The notes beneath the pieces were generated by a model. That model saw nothing but the letters and a program-made list of their open reading frames with translations. It made no database searches and had not been told where the DNA came from. This document shows positions 12,820 through 23,691 of a stretch of DNA of 64,000 bases, one piece after another. Numbering within the stretch: position 1 is the stretch's first letter; each line of letters opens with the position of its first letter. The DNA is from Phytophthora sp. 'mugwort'. Its lineage: Eukaryota; Oomycota; Peronosporomycetes; Peronosporales; Peronosporaceae. The position numbers and the translations under genes are program-made. The stretch spans positions 7,874,001-7,938,000 of the forward strand of contig JAUCEF010000005.1 in assembly GCA_033558025.1 (NCBI GenBank). Reading direction: 5' to 3'.

Positions 12820-13740
12820 CAAGGCTCGACACAGAAGTAATGAGCAAATCCGCGTGGTCAAGAGAACTGTAAGGTCAGAGGAGATTGGGCCTGGATCTGT
12901 CTACGCAAGTGCACGAGAGGGCGTGACTGGAGTTCGGTTTTACAAGAGGCTCAGAACTCAGAACGCGATGTCAGTCTACGTCGTGGCTGTGACCGGGCAG
13001 AGTGTTAAGCTGCGGGGATGGATTGTGAAATTCAGGAAGTATGTGCCTGGCAATTCGATGAGCATTGAGATTGAGTGGACGCATGCTGGAGCTCCGAGTA
13101 AAGCTGAACATCAGAGAGTCCTCTCGAGTTTCTACTCCAAGTTCCATGGCCCAGAGAGGATGAATCAGTTCTTGAACAGGGATTCTGTGAGTTGCTCAAG
13201 AGTTATCAACGTCCTCTGTGTGATCAGAAGTCTCTTGTTAGTCTTGAGAGTGTGTTCATGGTCAAAGTTGATGGCGAGTATGCGCTTGTGTTTAACTGCG
13301 GCTACATGTTCTTCATTTCGAGGTTCGATGCGAGCTTCACTGTGACTGGGTTTGTGATGAAGAGTGTAGCTAAAGGTTCTAGCAACAGACCCGACGTCGT
13401 TCACTGTGAATGTCTTGCAGACGGAACTCTTGTGTTCATTGACGTTGCAGCATTGGCTGGATCTGTGCTTAGCATTCAACGTCCGCACATGTAGGCGAGT
13501 GATGTTTTGCCTGCCTCATTCGGTGAGCTTGGAATGATCTTCAGCCTTGAGCATTTGACTGTCGCGTTGGCTGGGCTGAGAGAGCGAGTACACATCTGCC
13601 CGCAGACGGCGTTGTTGGCATATCAACGAGACTGAGTACGACGTACAGGATCAAGAAGCCAACGGTGGATCTGTATGCAGTTGAAGATGGTCTCGCAACT
13701 GGCTCTGAATCTGCACACTCGTTGACTAAGCTCAAGCCCC
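12820..13740 (+). pseudogene. viral-type mRNA capping enzyme (guanylyltransferase, possible triphosphatase domain), frameshifted
   Basis: The nucleotidyltransferase motif I, KVDGEYALVF (Lys-x-Asp-Gly; the Lys would carry GMP), lies at about 13265. It is followed by a motif III-like stretch ending ECLADGTLVFIDV (~13410-13450). A motif V-like stretch RIKKPTVDLYAVEDG is at ~13645-13690. Upstream (12840-13140) is a frame rich in alternating charged residues with YKRLRTQN and MSIEIEW, which could be a tunnel-type (CYTH) RNA triphosphatase; this is inference. At least two frameshifts (near 13190 and 13500-13640) split the gene. The enzyme adds the 5' GMP cap to viral transcripts and is common in nucleocytoplasmic large DNA viruses but not part of the standard Polinton set. 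It stands directly upstream of PolB in the same direction. Confidence 0.65.
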
Positions 13741-13840
13741 CCTATCCCTCATCAGGATTCAAACTCCTGGGTATCATTGGGTTCAAGCTATTCATCTACT
13801 TTCGCAACCACGCTCTCGGTGATAGCGGAGCTGTTACCCT

Positions 13841-16800
13841 AAAGTCATACTCAATAACAAGCCTGTTATCAACTTTCCGAAGACCAACAATAAATGCGTT
13901 TTCCGTTGCATTGCTTTTCATTCCAATCGCGGTAAAGATCCTCGCAAGATTCAATCCCTTGTAAAGGATACCTTCAAGCGGTATTGTTCATACAAGGGTA
14001 TTGGCTACACGCTAAGTCTCTTTCGCAACTTCAAGCCAATTGACATTTTGTAATTCGATGAGCTCGAGGAATGCTTCCAGCCCAGTGTCAACGTATATAC
14101 GAAGGATGTGGAAACCGGAAATGTTGAGTGCATTTGTTCCTCAGAGAAGAGCTACGACCGAATCAACACCCTATCGTGTGAGAATCATGCTCTCTACGTC
14201 AAGAACATGGAAATGTTTCAAAACAAATATCTGTGTCAGAAATGTGATATGATCTTCAAGACGAGTGAAAAGTTACGAAACCACTCTAAGAACAGATACG
14301 ATGAAGTCAATATTGAGTTGTTCCCAAAGCTACCAAACATCTACATTCCTCCTGAAAATATGATCAAGAAATTGCTTCAACGATACTCACTAAAGCATGT
14401 CGATCACTACCTCGATCATTTCATTGTGTATGATTTCGAATCCATCCTCAAGCCAACAGAGATTAGCCACAGAGAAAGTACTGTCTATGTAAAGGAGCAC
14501 ATCCCCGTTAGTGTTTCGACATCACATAGCTTAACAAATCGTGTTGAATGTTTCATTAATAACGATCCGCGTGCATTGCTAAAGGATATGCTCGAGTATA
14601 TTAACAACACAGCTAAGATCATTCAGCGATACAAAGTGTCGAAGTATGAGATCTTACTCCGAAGCATTTTAATTCGTGAGGAGGAGAAGGGTACACCCTC
14701 ATCTATTGATGATGAAATCAAGGAAGGAGAGTACCAAACATTCTACGATGCGCACGCTAATATCAAAAACTTTGATATCAGAGATAATGGATTATACAAT
14801 AAAATCAAACGTATCCTTGATCAAGTACATGTTCTTGGATTCAACTCTGGAAGCTATGACATCAATCTTACTAAGAAAGATCTCTTCTTAGTAAGCGAGA
14901 CCGACAACATCAAATCCGTTTTCAGAAATCCCAGTTATATGTGCATAACAACTGACGACTTCAAGATGCTTGATATTATGAATTATATCCCACCAGGTAC
15001 ATCTCTGGAAAGTTATCTCACTACTTACCTCGGTGGGTGCAACAGTGATGACAAAATTAAATGCACTTGTGGCCTTGCTAAGGGGATATTCCCGTATGAG
15101 TACATAACTTCATTTCATGTACTCAACGAGACTAAAATCCCAGCTAAGAAGGCTTTCAATAGCGATCTTCGCGGTACAATTGCTACTAATGAAACTATGA
15201 ACGCATCAAGTTCGTTTGGGAGTACTATGAGATGAAGAGTATCAAGGATCTGCTGATCTGGTACAAACAACCTGGATGTTGTGACATTCATCAAAGCTAT
15301 CCAATCTTAGCGAGAATTATTCAAAAGCTTTGATCTCGATATGTTGACTGATGGAGTTTCTCTACCTGATTTTTCGGAATAGGTTATGTATCAGACATGC
15401 TACAGAAACCTCAGGAAGCAACCAAGTATAGCTGCTCCGGGGTTTGAATTTGCTGAGAAACGAATGAAGGGGTACAAGGCTCAAGACGCTGAATCCAAAC
15501 GTCAATATGATAAGACGATTGGTCATCAAAATACATTATTAGATAGGCAAAAGTATCTTTGCGCTTTATGCTATTGTCCTCTAACTGCTGAAACCGCATC
15601 AGCTGATAGAATTAATAACTCCAAAAGGTCATATCAATGGCAGCATTATGATTAGCTGCATCGACTACAATGTGGCTCGTAAAGATATGTCCATGATTTC
15701 AAATCGGATCAGTTAGTATATTCAATTGATTTAGCGGAGAAAGAGATCTACAGTAGCATTAAGGACAATATTGCCGGCGGGCCGTCGATTATCTTTAACC
15801 GCTACGCCAAACGCAATGAAAATGTTAGTCGTGGCGACAAGCTTGTGAAAAAAGTCATTGGGTATGACGCTAATGCTCTCTATCGCTGGGCTCTGGGTAA
15901 TGATATGCCTTGCGGTCGTTTGACTACAATTGAATCATATAATGGCATCATTGATGACATAGTCAATGACAAGATCTTTGGTTTTCTCGAATGCGACATT
16001 CGAACTCCAGACCACTTGAAAGAGTACTTTAGCTAAATGAATCCTATTGTCAAATCATTGAAATTGATTGCACTGATGAGAAGATCATTGGATCACGTAT
16101 GTATGAGTACAACCAGATACGCGGTAAAAATGTTGCGTAGCCCGCTCGCAAGCTTATCGGTAGCTACTTTGGTTCATGTGAGATTACCATGAAGAAGCAC
16201 CTCATCAAGAGTAAGAATCCGATTCATCTATCGATTGTTATCCGTCAGCTTGCTAAGCTCCGAATGCTCCAATTCTACTACGATTGTATCGATTTCTACT
16301 TCGATTGCAGCGATTTCAATATCAGGAGATGGACACTGACTCAACGTATATCGCTTTCAGCTGTGTTAATCCTTTCCGCGAGTGTATCAAGCCTGACCTT
16401 CAAGACCACTTCAAGCAACCAAGTGTGAATGGTTTCCGCGAGACTATAATAAGGAAGTGTCCATCTATGATACATTCACTCCTGGCCTATTCGAGGAAGA
16501 GTGGCGAGGTGATGCAATAGTAGCACTATCCAGCAAGAATTACACTATATCCTAGGTGAAGAGCACATGGTCAAGAAAGATGAAAGACTTCTTAACGGGA
16601 AAGTTGAATATTTCAAGCTGTCCGCAAAGGGTAGTCAAAAGAACAAGAACAATGATTTACTATTGCCTGAGAACTTCGAGTCTGTTGTTAGCGATCGTAT
16701 AACTCTCAGAAGAACTAACAAGGGTTTTCGCATTAGTAAAGAGACTAAATCAATCATTTCATACAGTCAAACAAAGACTGCCCTTAACAATTGGTACGAG

Positions 16801-16851
16801 AAGCGTAAGGATTTAGATGATGATATTTTTACAATTCCGCTCGATATTTAG
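13841..16851 (+). pseudogene. polB: DNA polymerase B, protein-primed type (Polinton), frameshifted
   Basis: N-terminal region: FPKTNNKCVFRCIAFHS (13870) and a CxxC...H zinc-finger-like segment YLCQKCDMIFK (~14228). Exonuclease motifs: FIVYDFESIL (Exo I, ~14425) and VLGFNSGSYDINL (Exo II, ~14830). A TDDFKMLDIMNYIPPGTSL block follows at ~14950. An insertion with CALC and ASADRINNSK (15560-15640) looks like an HNH-type finger. Then come GGPSIIFNRYAK (15778), polymerase motif A GYDANALYRWALGNDMPCG (~15863) and motif C MDTDSTYIAFS (~16325). A C-terminal frame of 94 codons follows (16567-16851). The longest intact piece is 375 codons (14108-15235). Several stops and frameshifts between blocks inactivate it. 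The polymerase would copy the element using a terminal protein as primer. Confidence 0.88.
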
Positions 16852-16892
16852 GGGGAACTCTTTGCATATCTGTTTTGTTTCTAATATAGACC

Positions 16893-17961
16893 ATGGACGA
16901 GCTATTATTGAAGCTTTATCACGATCCTAATACAGGGTATATCGGCAGCAATGCTCCGTATCAGAAGGCTCAAAAAATTGAAAAATCTATTCGCCTGAAG
17001 GATGTAAAGGAGTGGTATGCCAAGCAGGCTGACATCAATGCTACAACGGCAAAGCAACTGGATTTAATGATTTTAAGATTGCTTCAAGCAATCTCAATAG
17101 TTGGCAGGTATATTTAACATTTTGGAAAGGAAAGACGATTCTAACGACTATCAATATCAACTCCAGAATTGGATTTGCTAAGATATTAGCGGACAAGCGT
17201 TGGAGTAGTGTCTTTAAGGGTATAATTATTAAATCTCTTGAATCACTTAAAGTTGATATTTTAACTACCGACAATGGCTCTGAGTTCATGAATAGGCATG
17301 CCCAAGCCTATTTTCGAAGTAAATCTATCACTCGCTACAACAACAACCGGGTGATCACGGAATGATGGGCAAGGTTGAACATTTAACCGTACGCTTAAGT
17401 CGAGATTGATGAAGATAAAGCAACCACTAACGCTCAAGCTACTAAGCGATGTAATCGACAACTATAACAACACTAAGCACACTTCTACCAAAATGACACC
17501 GGATGAAGCATCTGGACAGGTTATTGAATCTGAATTAGATCATAGCAACAACGCTACGGATAAGCTTGAGAATCGGCTTAAAATTGAGCTTCTGTGTTAT
17601 ATCGTTTAAAGAAGACGCAATTTGAAAAGGAATCGGCGAGGTGGAGCAAGACTATATATGAATAGTTGGCATCGATGGCTATCGAGTTCAGATTAGATCT
17701 AAGAATGGACATACACTCTACAAGGCACCAAATGATATCATATTGGTTAATGACGTGATAACGAAGGCAAAGATAACGAATAAACAAATATTCGAGGTTG
17801 AGAGGTTATGGACCATAAGAAACAGCAATCAGGTAAATCCAAATACCTCGTCAAATGGATTGGATATATATGACGATCTATCCTGGGAACCACAAGATAA
17901 TCTCCGATTGATCAACAAAACAAGCGATCTACCCTTGAGACTGAGTACTGGAATTCAATAA
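16893..17961 (+). pseudogene. RVE-type integrase with C-terminal chromodomain (Polinton), frameshifted
   Basis: The N-terminal domain, MDELLLKLYHDPNTGYIG then LYHDP/KDVKEWYAKQ, is typical of Polinton integrases. The catalytic core includes NSRIGFAKILADKRW (~17160), the second Asp in LTTDNGSEFMN (~17268) and the Glu in MMGKVEHLT (~17362). After NNTKHTSTKMTPDEA (17470) comes a chromodomain: FEVERLWTIR (~17792) and DDLSWEPQDNLRLI (~17870), with a frameshift between the two halves. Another shift lies near 17120 between the zinc-binding part and the core. The enzyme inserts the linear element into chromosomal DNA. Chromodomains on integrases are thought to steer insertion to modified histones. It lies 40 nt after PolB on the same strand. 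Confidence 0.87.
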
Positions 17962-18059
17962 GCTCGCATAGCGGCTCCGGTGTTGGTCTCGCCCGCCACA
18001 AAAATTGAAACATCCAATTTTTATATCTGACTAGATATATAGAAACCAACCCAAATATG

Positions 18060-18372
18060 TGTCCGAATTGTTCAGAAAAGGAACGTGAGCTTGCTAAGTT
18101 CATCGAAAGCTATGGATCGTTCAGGAAGTGAGCCACATTAAAACGAGTTGTTGAATCTTGATGCAACAGCAAACTTTCGTAAACAGTTGTCAATCGGTAA
18201 ATACCAGCGAGAATTGGAAATCATCTTTGGCGTCCCATTTCATTGCATCAAGGATCGCTATTTCAATCTACTAAATGAGCGAAATCATATATGCCATTCG
18301 TACGACCGTTTCACCACGATTCAGTTATGCCGAGCTACTGGTGAAAGTATATATCCACTCATTTTTTTATGA
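18060..18372 (+). pseudogene. small unidentified Polinton ORF, broken
   Basis: An opening frame at 18058 (MCPNCSEKERELAKFIES) is followed, after a stop, by a 74-codon frame (18148-18372) with KYQRELEIIFGVPFHC. The first piece has one CxxC pair. Together they may be a small DNA-binding protein, but no family is recognised. Position between integrase and the next ORFs makes it part of the element. Confidence 0.3.
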
Positions 18373-18395
18373 TTAAAATGATATATAGACTCACA

Positions 18396-18985
18396 ATGTT
18401 CCCCAATTTCACATCCCTCGCTCAGAGAGAGCAGAAGCGACAGGAGCTTCTTGAGAAAGCTCAGCGTCGTGTTCGGCAAGCCAAAGTCAAGCAGGAGATG
18501 TACGAAGGTGCGTCATGGGCAACTGATATCTCGAATGGCATAACTACTGTAGTGAAGAAATCAACTGAATCAACTCAGACAGACTCGACAACCGTGTCGT
18601 CTCAGCCTTAAAAAAAACGGTGAGTGATGAATCCTCCCAGACAAACCCTAAAGTATCAATTCTTGAAACAAACATTGAACCCCGCCCTGTTTCAATTGAT
18701 GGTGAAACTAATACAAACAAAGTGCGTACGACTAATAAAAAAATTCAGAATCGTCCGAAGACTACAGATATTGTAACACAGATTGAAGTAGCGCAAGACT
18801 TGGCGGAAAAGGATTTATTCAACGAAGGAGATGATGATCAAGAGCAATCTAAGACAGCAGCTGGTCAAATATTTGTGGTTTATCCGATTCTTGCAGACTT
18901 ACCTATTCACCCTCTTGCTTCCAACGGTCGTCAGTTATCGAAATATTATTGGAAAAAGATGCGAAAATATATAGCATTAAGATAA
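18396..18985 (+). pseudogene. unidentified Polinton protein, frameshifted at an A run
   Basis: Starts at the ATG reading MFPNFTSLAQREQKRQ (18396). The first 72 codons are charged and helical (EQKRQELLEKAQRRVRQAKVK), then Ser/Thr-rich. The frame stops at 18611 and resumes in another frame across an eight-A run (about 18611-18618), continuing to 18985 with a Thr/Asn-rich linker and the segment IFVVYPILADLPIHPL. The eight-A run is the likely site of the indel. No known domain is seen. It may be the first part of a longer protein that continues, in pieces, through 19.6 kb. Confidence 0.4.
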
Positions 18986-19887
18986 ATAGAGTATCTTTAG
19001 CACCAAATATCGATTAATCTGAGACGTACGATCATATCAGGGAAGTATTGACTTAAAGATGTTCGCTTCCTCGCATACCTAACTGAAAAGGAAGTACGCC
19101 GTGAAATGGGGAAAGAAGATAAGCCGACACCCTATTAGGTATGTCAACTTATTGGATCGAAGCAAAACCGCCTCAATGGTTCAGAAGGGGATGATGCAGA
19201 TCGCACGAAGCAAAGACTTGATGAAGCCTTCTATTCGATAAGTCAACATCCACAACGTCTGACCAGACTGACAGCAAGATTTAACTATTCTGGACCATTA
19301 GCAGAAGTAATGAAGTGCTCGAAGCTAAGGGGTTGAGAAAAAAATTATCCCAATTCTTGTTGGGGCGAATAAAACACCTTCTGCTGATGTAGATGGATAT
19401 ATATGGATTGATGGTAATTCCATTAGGGTATTTGGTAAAGATAGTAATCGTACGAAGCCTGCTATCACTAAGAGAGTCAATTGGGCAATCACATTCCAAT
19501 CGTTTGTAAATATGGCCAACGCCAGAGGAGTTAACCTGATATTAATCGGTAAACAGGAGGAGGAAAAGGTAGCGAAGGATTTCACACCAGGTGAGGGGGA
19601 AGCCCGACATGGAGTAATGAGCGGCGCCGCTGAAGATATGGAACGAAGCTGACCAACGCCGACAACGACGCCAAAAGAATCCTAACAGATTATTACAGTC
19701 AGTTGGCGAGCGAACGTGTTGCTATCGCATTTCGCCTGAAGCCGATTGCTGATACTAAAAACGGGTGAAAACCTCATTCGGATTATTATTTCTGTGAGCC
19801 AGCACCCACTCGTCCATTAAATATCAGAAATAGAAAAATTAAGCAAGTAACTGGTAATGCTTGGTCTGATCTCATGAAGGCCATCCA
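18986..19887 (+). pseudogene. broken coding traces of an unidentified Polinton protein
   Basis: Open pieces read RLDEAFYSISQHPQRLTRL and ARFNYSGPL (~19210-19290). A longer piece (about 19340-19600, plus strand) contains PSADVDGYIWIDGNSIRVFG, RVNWAITFQSFVNMANARG and GVNLILIGKQ. Amino-acid composition looks like real protein, but stops appear every 30-90 codons. The family is not recognised. Confidence 0.35.
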
Positions 19888-20619
19888 GTGGATGGATACT
19901 TTCACATCGTTATTGAACTACTTGAAGAATTAGATCGTTACCTTTCCGGCGTTGAATACCAATTTCCGTCAAACGATGAAGAAGCAGCCAAACTGGTGAA
20001 GAAGAAGGAACTTGATAAGCGAAGGCGAGCAAACCTGGATGAAATTCTTGAGATTCTAAATAAAGCTATCTTAGGTAGCGTTCAAGACATCAAACGTCAA
20101 AATACTGAGGAATATGTTGATGGACCAGATGAATTGCAGAAGCGTCACGACGAGGACGAGGCAGCTTTCCAACCATATGGCGAAGCTCAGAAGCGATATG
20201 AAGCCGCTAAGGACGCTGTGAGAGGGTCAAACTCAAAATCATTAAGATCAGCTCTGAAGGCCGCTCATTCAGCGATGAGAGCTACGAAGTCAGTGTATAA
20301 TTCTAAAGCTAAGCGATATTCTGACGCTCTCCCTATATTAGAGGGACGTGACCTAAGAGGCGCGGGTGTAACTCCACTAGATGGACTAGTCCGACGGGGT
20401 CGTACTTGCAATCTAAATGGGATCCAGGGCTTAGCAACTCCAAGCGCGTACATAATCGTCAGCTTGGTAGCAAGTAAACGTTTCCCTGATCTGGATGCAA
20501 AGACACTCGTGATTGTACAACCAGATCGAAGGAAGTGCGGACCTAAATGCAATATCAGCGATAGTCTCCAAGCTATGATCAGGTCCCTTGTGTATAAGCA
20601 GCACATTGACCTACGATAA
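19888..20619 (+). CDS. unidentified Polinton protein with adenain-like cleavage site, 243 codons, open
   Basis: Opens in frame after broken upstream traces, so the visible start may be internal. Residues 1-150 are strongly charged and predicted helical (LLEELDRYLSG, KKKELDKRRRANLDEILEIL, AQKRYEAAKDAVRG). Near residue 155 is GRDLRGAGVTPLDGLVRRGR. Within it LRGAG fits the adenovirus-protease consensus (M/I/L)xGx-G, and the element has such a protease. The C-terminal 80 residues look globular (SAYIIVSLVASKRF, DAKTLVIVQPDRRKCG). It may be a virion or terminal-protein-like component processed at that site; this is inference. No homologue is recognised. Confidence 0.45.
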   Translation: MDGYFHIVIELLEELDRYLSGVEYQFPSNDEEAAKLVKKKELDKRRRANLDEILEILNKAILGSVQDIKRQNTEEYVDGPDELQKRHDEDEAAFQPYGEAQKRYEAAKDAVRGSNSKSLRSALKAAHSAMRATKSVYNSKAKRYSDALPILEGRDLRGAGVTPLDGLVRRGRTCNLNGIQGLATPSAYIIVSLVASKRFPDLDAKTLVIVQPDRRKCGPKCNISDSLQAMIRSLVYKQHIDLR

Positions 20620-20630
20620 GCTCAGTATCT

Positions 20631-21053
20631 TTGACAAAAATGTTTCAGGAGAATCTTACCATCACACATCTCCAGTATAACTTCCACAACAAGCTCACGG
20701 ACCCACTTGAGACCCTTCGAGCTGAGTATCATAAGCTAAAGGGCGAGCTTGACTTAGGAAACGATAATCCAAGCATTATCAAACAGCTGAAATCGCTCAC
20801 TGTGGATATGTACAGCAATCGATTGATTGATGGTAAAGGGTTTAAGGAAATTATAACGCGCTACTATAAATCAAGCATGTTCTTCATTAATCCCCGCATC
20901 ATTTCGATCTCAGCTGGTAGCTATGGCGATAACTCTGATCTCAACGTTGCTGAGCTAAAAACTATCATGAACAATTTAATCATCCATGATCGACCTCAGA
21001 AGACGCAGGCAGCTGTTTGGGCAACAGAAGGTGGACGTATCGGATCAGACTGA
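20631..21053 (+). CDS. unidentified Polinton protein, 140 codons
   Basis: Begins 12 nt after the previous frame; the ATG at 20640 (MFQENLTITHLQ) is the likely start. No stops inside. Contents: HNKLTDPLETLRAEYHKLKG (helical), RLIDGKGFKEIITRYYKSS, FFINPRIISISAGSYGD. No transmembrane segment and no known motif. Spacing suggests co-expression with the preceding ORF. Confidence 0.45.
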   Translation: MTKMFQENLTITHLQYNFHNKLTDPLETLRAEYHKLKGELDLGNDNPSIIKQLKSLTVDMYSNRLIDGKGFKEIITRYYKSSMFFINPRIISISAGSYGDNSDLNVAELKTIMNNLIIHDRPQKTQAAVWATEGGRIGSD

Positions 21054-21402
21054 GGGAGGACGCATGTGGGCTTACCAACCAAAAAAAAAAAAAACTGTGA
21101 AGACGTTTAAGCTGTAAGCCTCGCGGGTCAGCGACCCCACGTCCCGCGTGTCGCTATTTAAACAAGACCATTCCGCATGAGTCTATTTCAATACCCTCGA
21201 TAGATGTTAATATTTTTGTCGTTTATACTGATCTCAATACTTGAGTATGGCAGACTCCCCATCAGGACTCTGTGTGGCGGAAAAAGCGCTATCCCCAAGA
21301 ACAATGATTTTGTCAGCGTGTAGCATGGTCGATCCCACAATTTTCTTTGGATCATCCGTACTTACCTTCGTTTTAGCTCCTTACTCGGTCTACAGCCCAT
21401 GA
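21054..21402. other. intergenic between convergent Polinton genes
   Basis: Lies between a plus-strand ORF and the 3' end of the minus-strand fiber gene. Contains a 13-A run at about 21080-21093 and a short GC-rich inverted motif (GCGGGTCAGCGACCCCACG, ~21122) that could fold into a hairpin. Convergent arrangement suggests a shared 3' processing zone. Confidence 0.35.
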
Positions 21403-23641
21403 TTATATATTAACTAGATTTTTTTTAATTTTTTCAATCTCACCGAGGAGGTGTTGAATCATCTTCATGCTATATACTGCAATCCTACTGTAGTCAACGT
21501 TCAACTGTTGCTTTGCTGGTTTGAGCGACGGATCTTCTCCCTCCTCGATATCATCTCGATAGAATTCACTGGTCAGATCTGTAAATCTAGCCGAAACAAG
21601 ATCTTGAGCTTAACAACCCTACCTCCTGCCTGGTCGATTTTCAGACTCAATCCAATCATACAGAACTACATCAGCGTTGTCGTAGAGAAGCCTGATGCGG
21701 TCCAAGGAGACTTTGAATATTTCGCTTGAGTCGTCGATCAGAGGGCATTGCCATCGCTTGGCACGAAATGCAACCCGAGAAGACAGCAAAGACGTTGTAG
21801 ACGATCGGACCGAGAGCGCTTCTGTAACTCTGTTGTCAGCTCTGAGTCGATATACAGTACTACCGTCCATACCGAAAGTGAACGAATTTGAAGATGCAAT
21901 GTGCAAATAACTCGAAGGGATGGTAGTACCAATTCCGAGACGCCCAGTAGAAGCTAGTATCATCCTTGTTGCTCCATTACTATACCGGTACCTGCTATCT
22001 GCTGCGATGCTATGAGCTGTTTTGCCAGTGAAAATTTAACAACTTGAAAAACTAGTACCATCGAGTAGGTTGCTTGTCCTACCAGTGGATGGTGATATAT
22101 TGTTATATAGGTGGAGCATAGGAGATCCACCGGCGATGTAGACTCCATTATATGTACTTGAACCATTTATGGTCAGCTGGTGTGAACCGGATGGAGTTGT
22201 AGTATTTAGGCATGCTCTCCCATCATTAAGAAGTAACAGATTGTTTAATGGTGCGAAAGCACTCGTCGTCGAAGATCCTGATACGATATTGAGAGCTAAG
22301 AGCTACAGTAAAATTGAGCTCCGGCATTCCCGCCCCATGCCTGTGATCCTAATGGATAGCCGTGGAACCAACCGGATTGATTAATAGTAGCAAAGCCAAC
22401 GAGCTTGTGCTCTGAATGAATAACCTCTTGTATTCAGCAGAGCTTGTGCCAACTACTCCCGATTGATCGTATCCACTCACAAGGTGAGTAGTGGACTGCA
22501 TTTATGAATAGTAGATGCTCGGGTCCCGAAGGTGAGTCCCTCATCGTCAGAATCACGAAAGAGATATACTATTTCCTTGTTTGGAGTATTCCTGTAAAAA
22601 GAGATACAACATGATACAGCTACACCAAGTGGAACGCGGATCACATTAAATGAATCGGAGATCAGAGCTTTGTTTGACGTGAGAACGCCATAGCCCCCGT
22701 TCAACACGCTCAGGTCGATAGCTAATCCACTGAGTCTGTACGATGACGAATCGATATATGAGGATGCTCCAGTAATAGAGTACTCATGATGAACCGGATA
22801 TTGTTAGAAAGACACCGATTGATAATCTGGATAGAGTACCGACTTATGACGTTGGATTAAGTCGCTGTTGGAAGAGTACCACTAAGCGATGATGCAGACA
22901 GTGCATTAATACCAGTAATATTACTGCTGGCGTTTAAGACAAGAGCTTTGTTGGCTCCCGCAGAGCCTTTGGTTACTCCGTCAAGAACCGCTATTTCTGC
23001 CTCGCTGATCACTGTCGTACCTATTGTTAAACTGCTACTGATGGTGAGCGAGCTCAATGTGCCAATGACAGTTATATTCGGCTGGGCGGGAGTGGCTAGG
23101 GTGCCTGTTATTGACGTAGAACTGAGCGTTGATAGACCGGTCAAAGCCCGAGAAGCGCCACTAAACGATAGATTACCTGCAATAGTCAAAGCAGATAATG
23201 ATCCAAGCGATGTGATATTAGGCTGAGCCGCTGCCTGGAGCGTACCGGTCAGCGAAGTAGTTGCCAGCGAGGTAATTGTTTCGATAGATCCAGATCCATC
23301 CAGCACGAGTGCTTTACCCGGAGTGGCAGTACCTGGGGTGATGTCGAGAGTGTATGCAGGAGCAGACGACACGATGGATCCATCATTATCAAGCTTACAC
23401 AAGATAGTGTCCCCATACCATTGATATCATCGTTAGTATCTGGAACAAGGGCTACACCTTGTGTTGCAACGCCTGGGGTGATACCAGAAATATATGTTAG
23501 TCGATAGTCATTCTTATCGAGGTAAACCATCTGGGCATACTTATAGGTCAGATAGCCGCTGGCATCCAACGTTAGATAGAATGCAGGACTGTAGATCGGT
23601 GATATGAATATTAGCTGAGGAAATGAGAAACCAGAACTCAT
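21403..23641 (-). pseudogene. fiber/spike-like protein with S74-type intramolecular chaperone end, frameshifted
   Basis: Minus-strand pieces: 23641-23249 (MSSGFSFPQL...DASGYLTYKYAQMVYL), then 23402-22857. The latter has repeating units of the form SLTGTLQAAAQPNITSLGSL, ALTIAGNLSFSG and SITGTLATPAQPNITVIGTL, the pattern of long trimeric fibers. Near 21960 comes RLGIGTTIPSSYLHIA, the linker typical before S74 domains. The last part reads SLDRIRLLYDNADVVLYDW, then LNVDYSRIAVYSMKMIQHLL followed by GEIEKIKKNL to the TAA at 21405-21403. This is the helical tail of S74 chaperones, which trimerise fibers and then self-cleave. Several frameshifts and stops occur. It would be an externally displayed attachment protein. 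Its start lies 50 nt from the divergent ATPase start. Confidence 0.72.
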
Positions 23642-23691
23642 GTTTATTTTTACCTCAATCTATATAGATCCAGCGATTAAAAGACACGACC
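23642..23691. promoter_or_regulatory. shared divergent promoter region, fiber and packaging ATPase
   Basis: Only 50 nt separate the fiber ATG (minus) from the ATPase ATG (plus). The gap is AT-rich and contains a TATATAG stretch (~23662). Both genes must start transcription in or near this gap, or within the opposing coding region. Confidence 0.35.

Noticed and set aside
12689..13345. 218-codon open frame treated as one gene
   Set aside because: Its first part is PiggyBac debris and its later part belongs to the capping gene; the frame is accidental.
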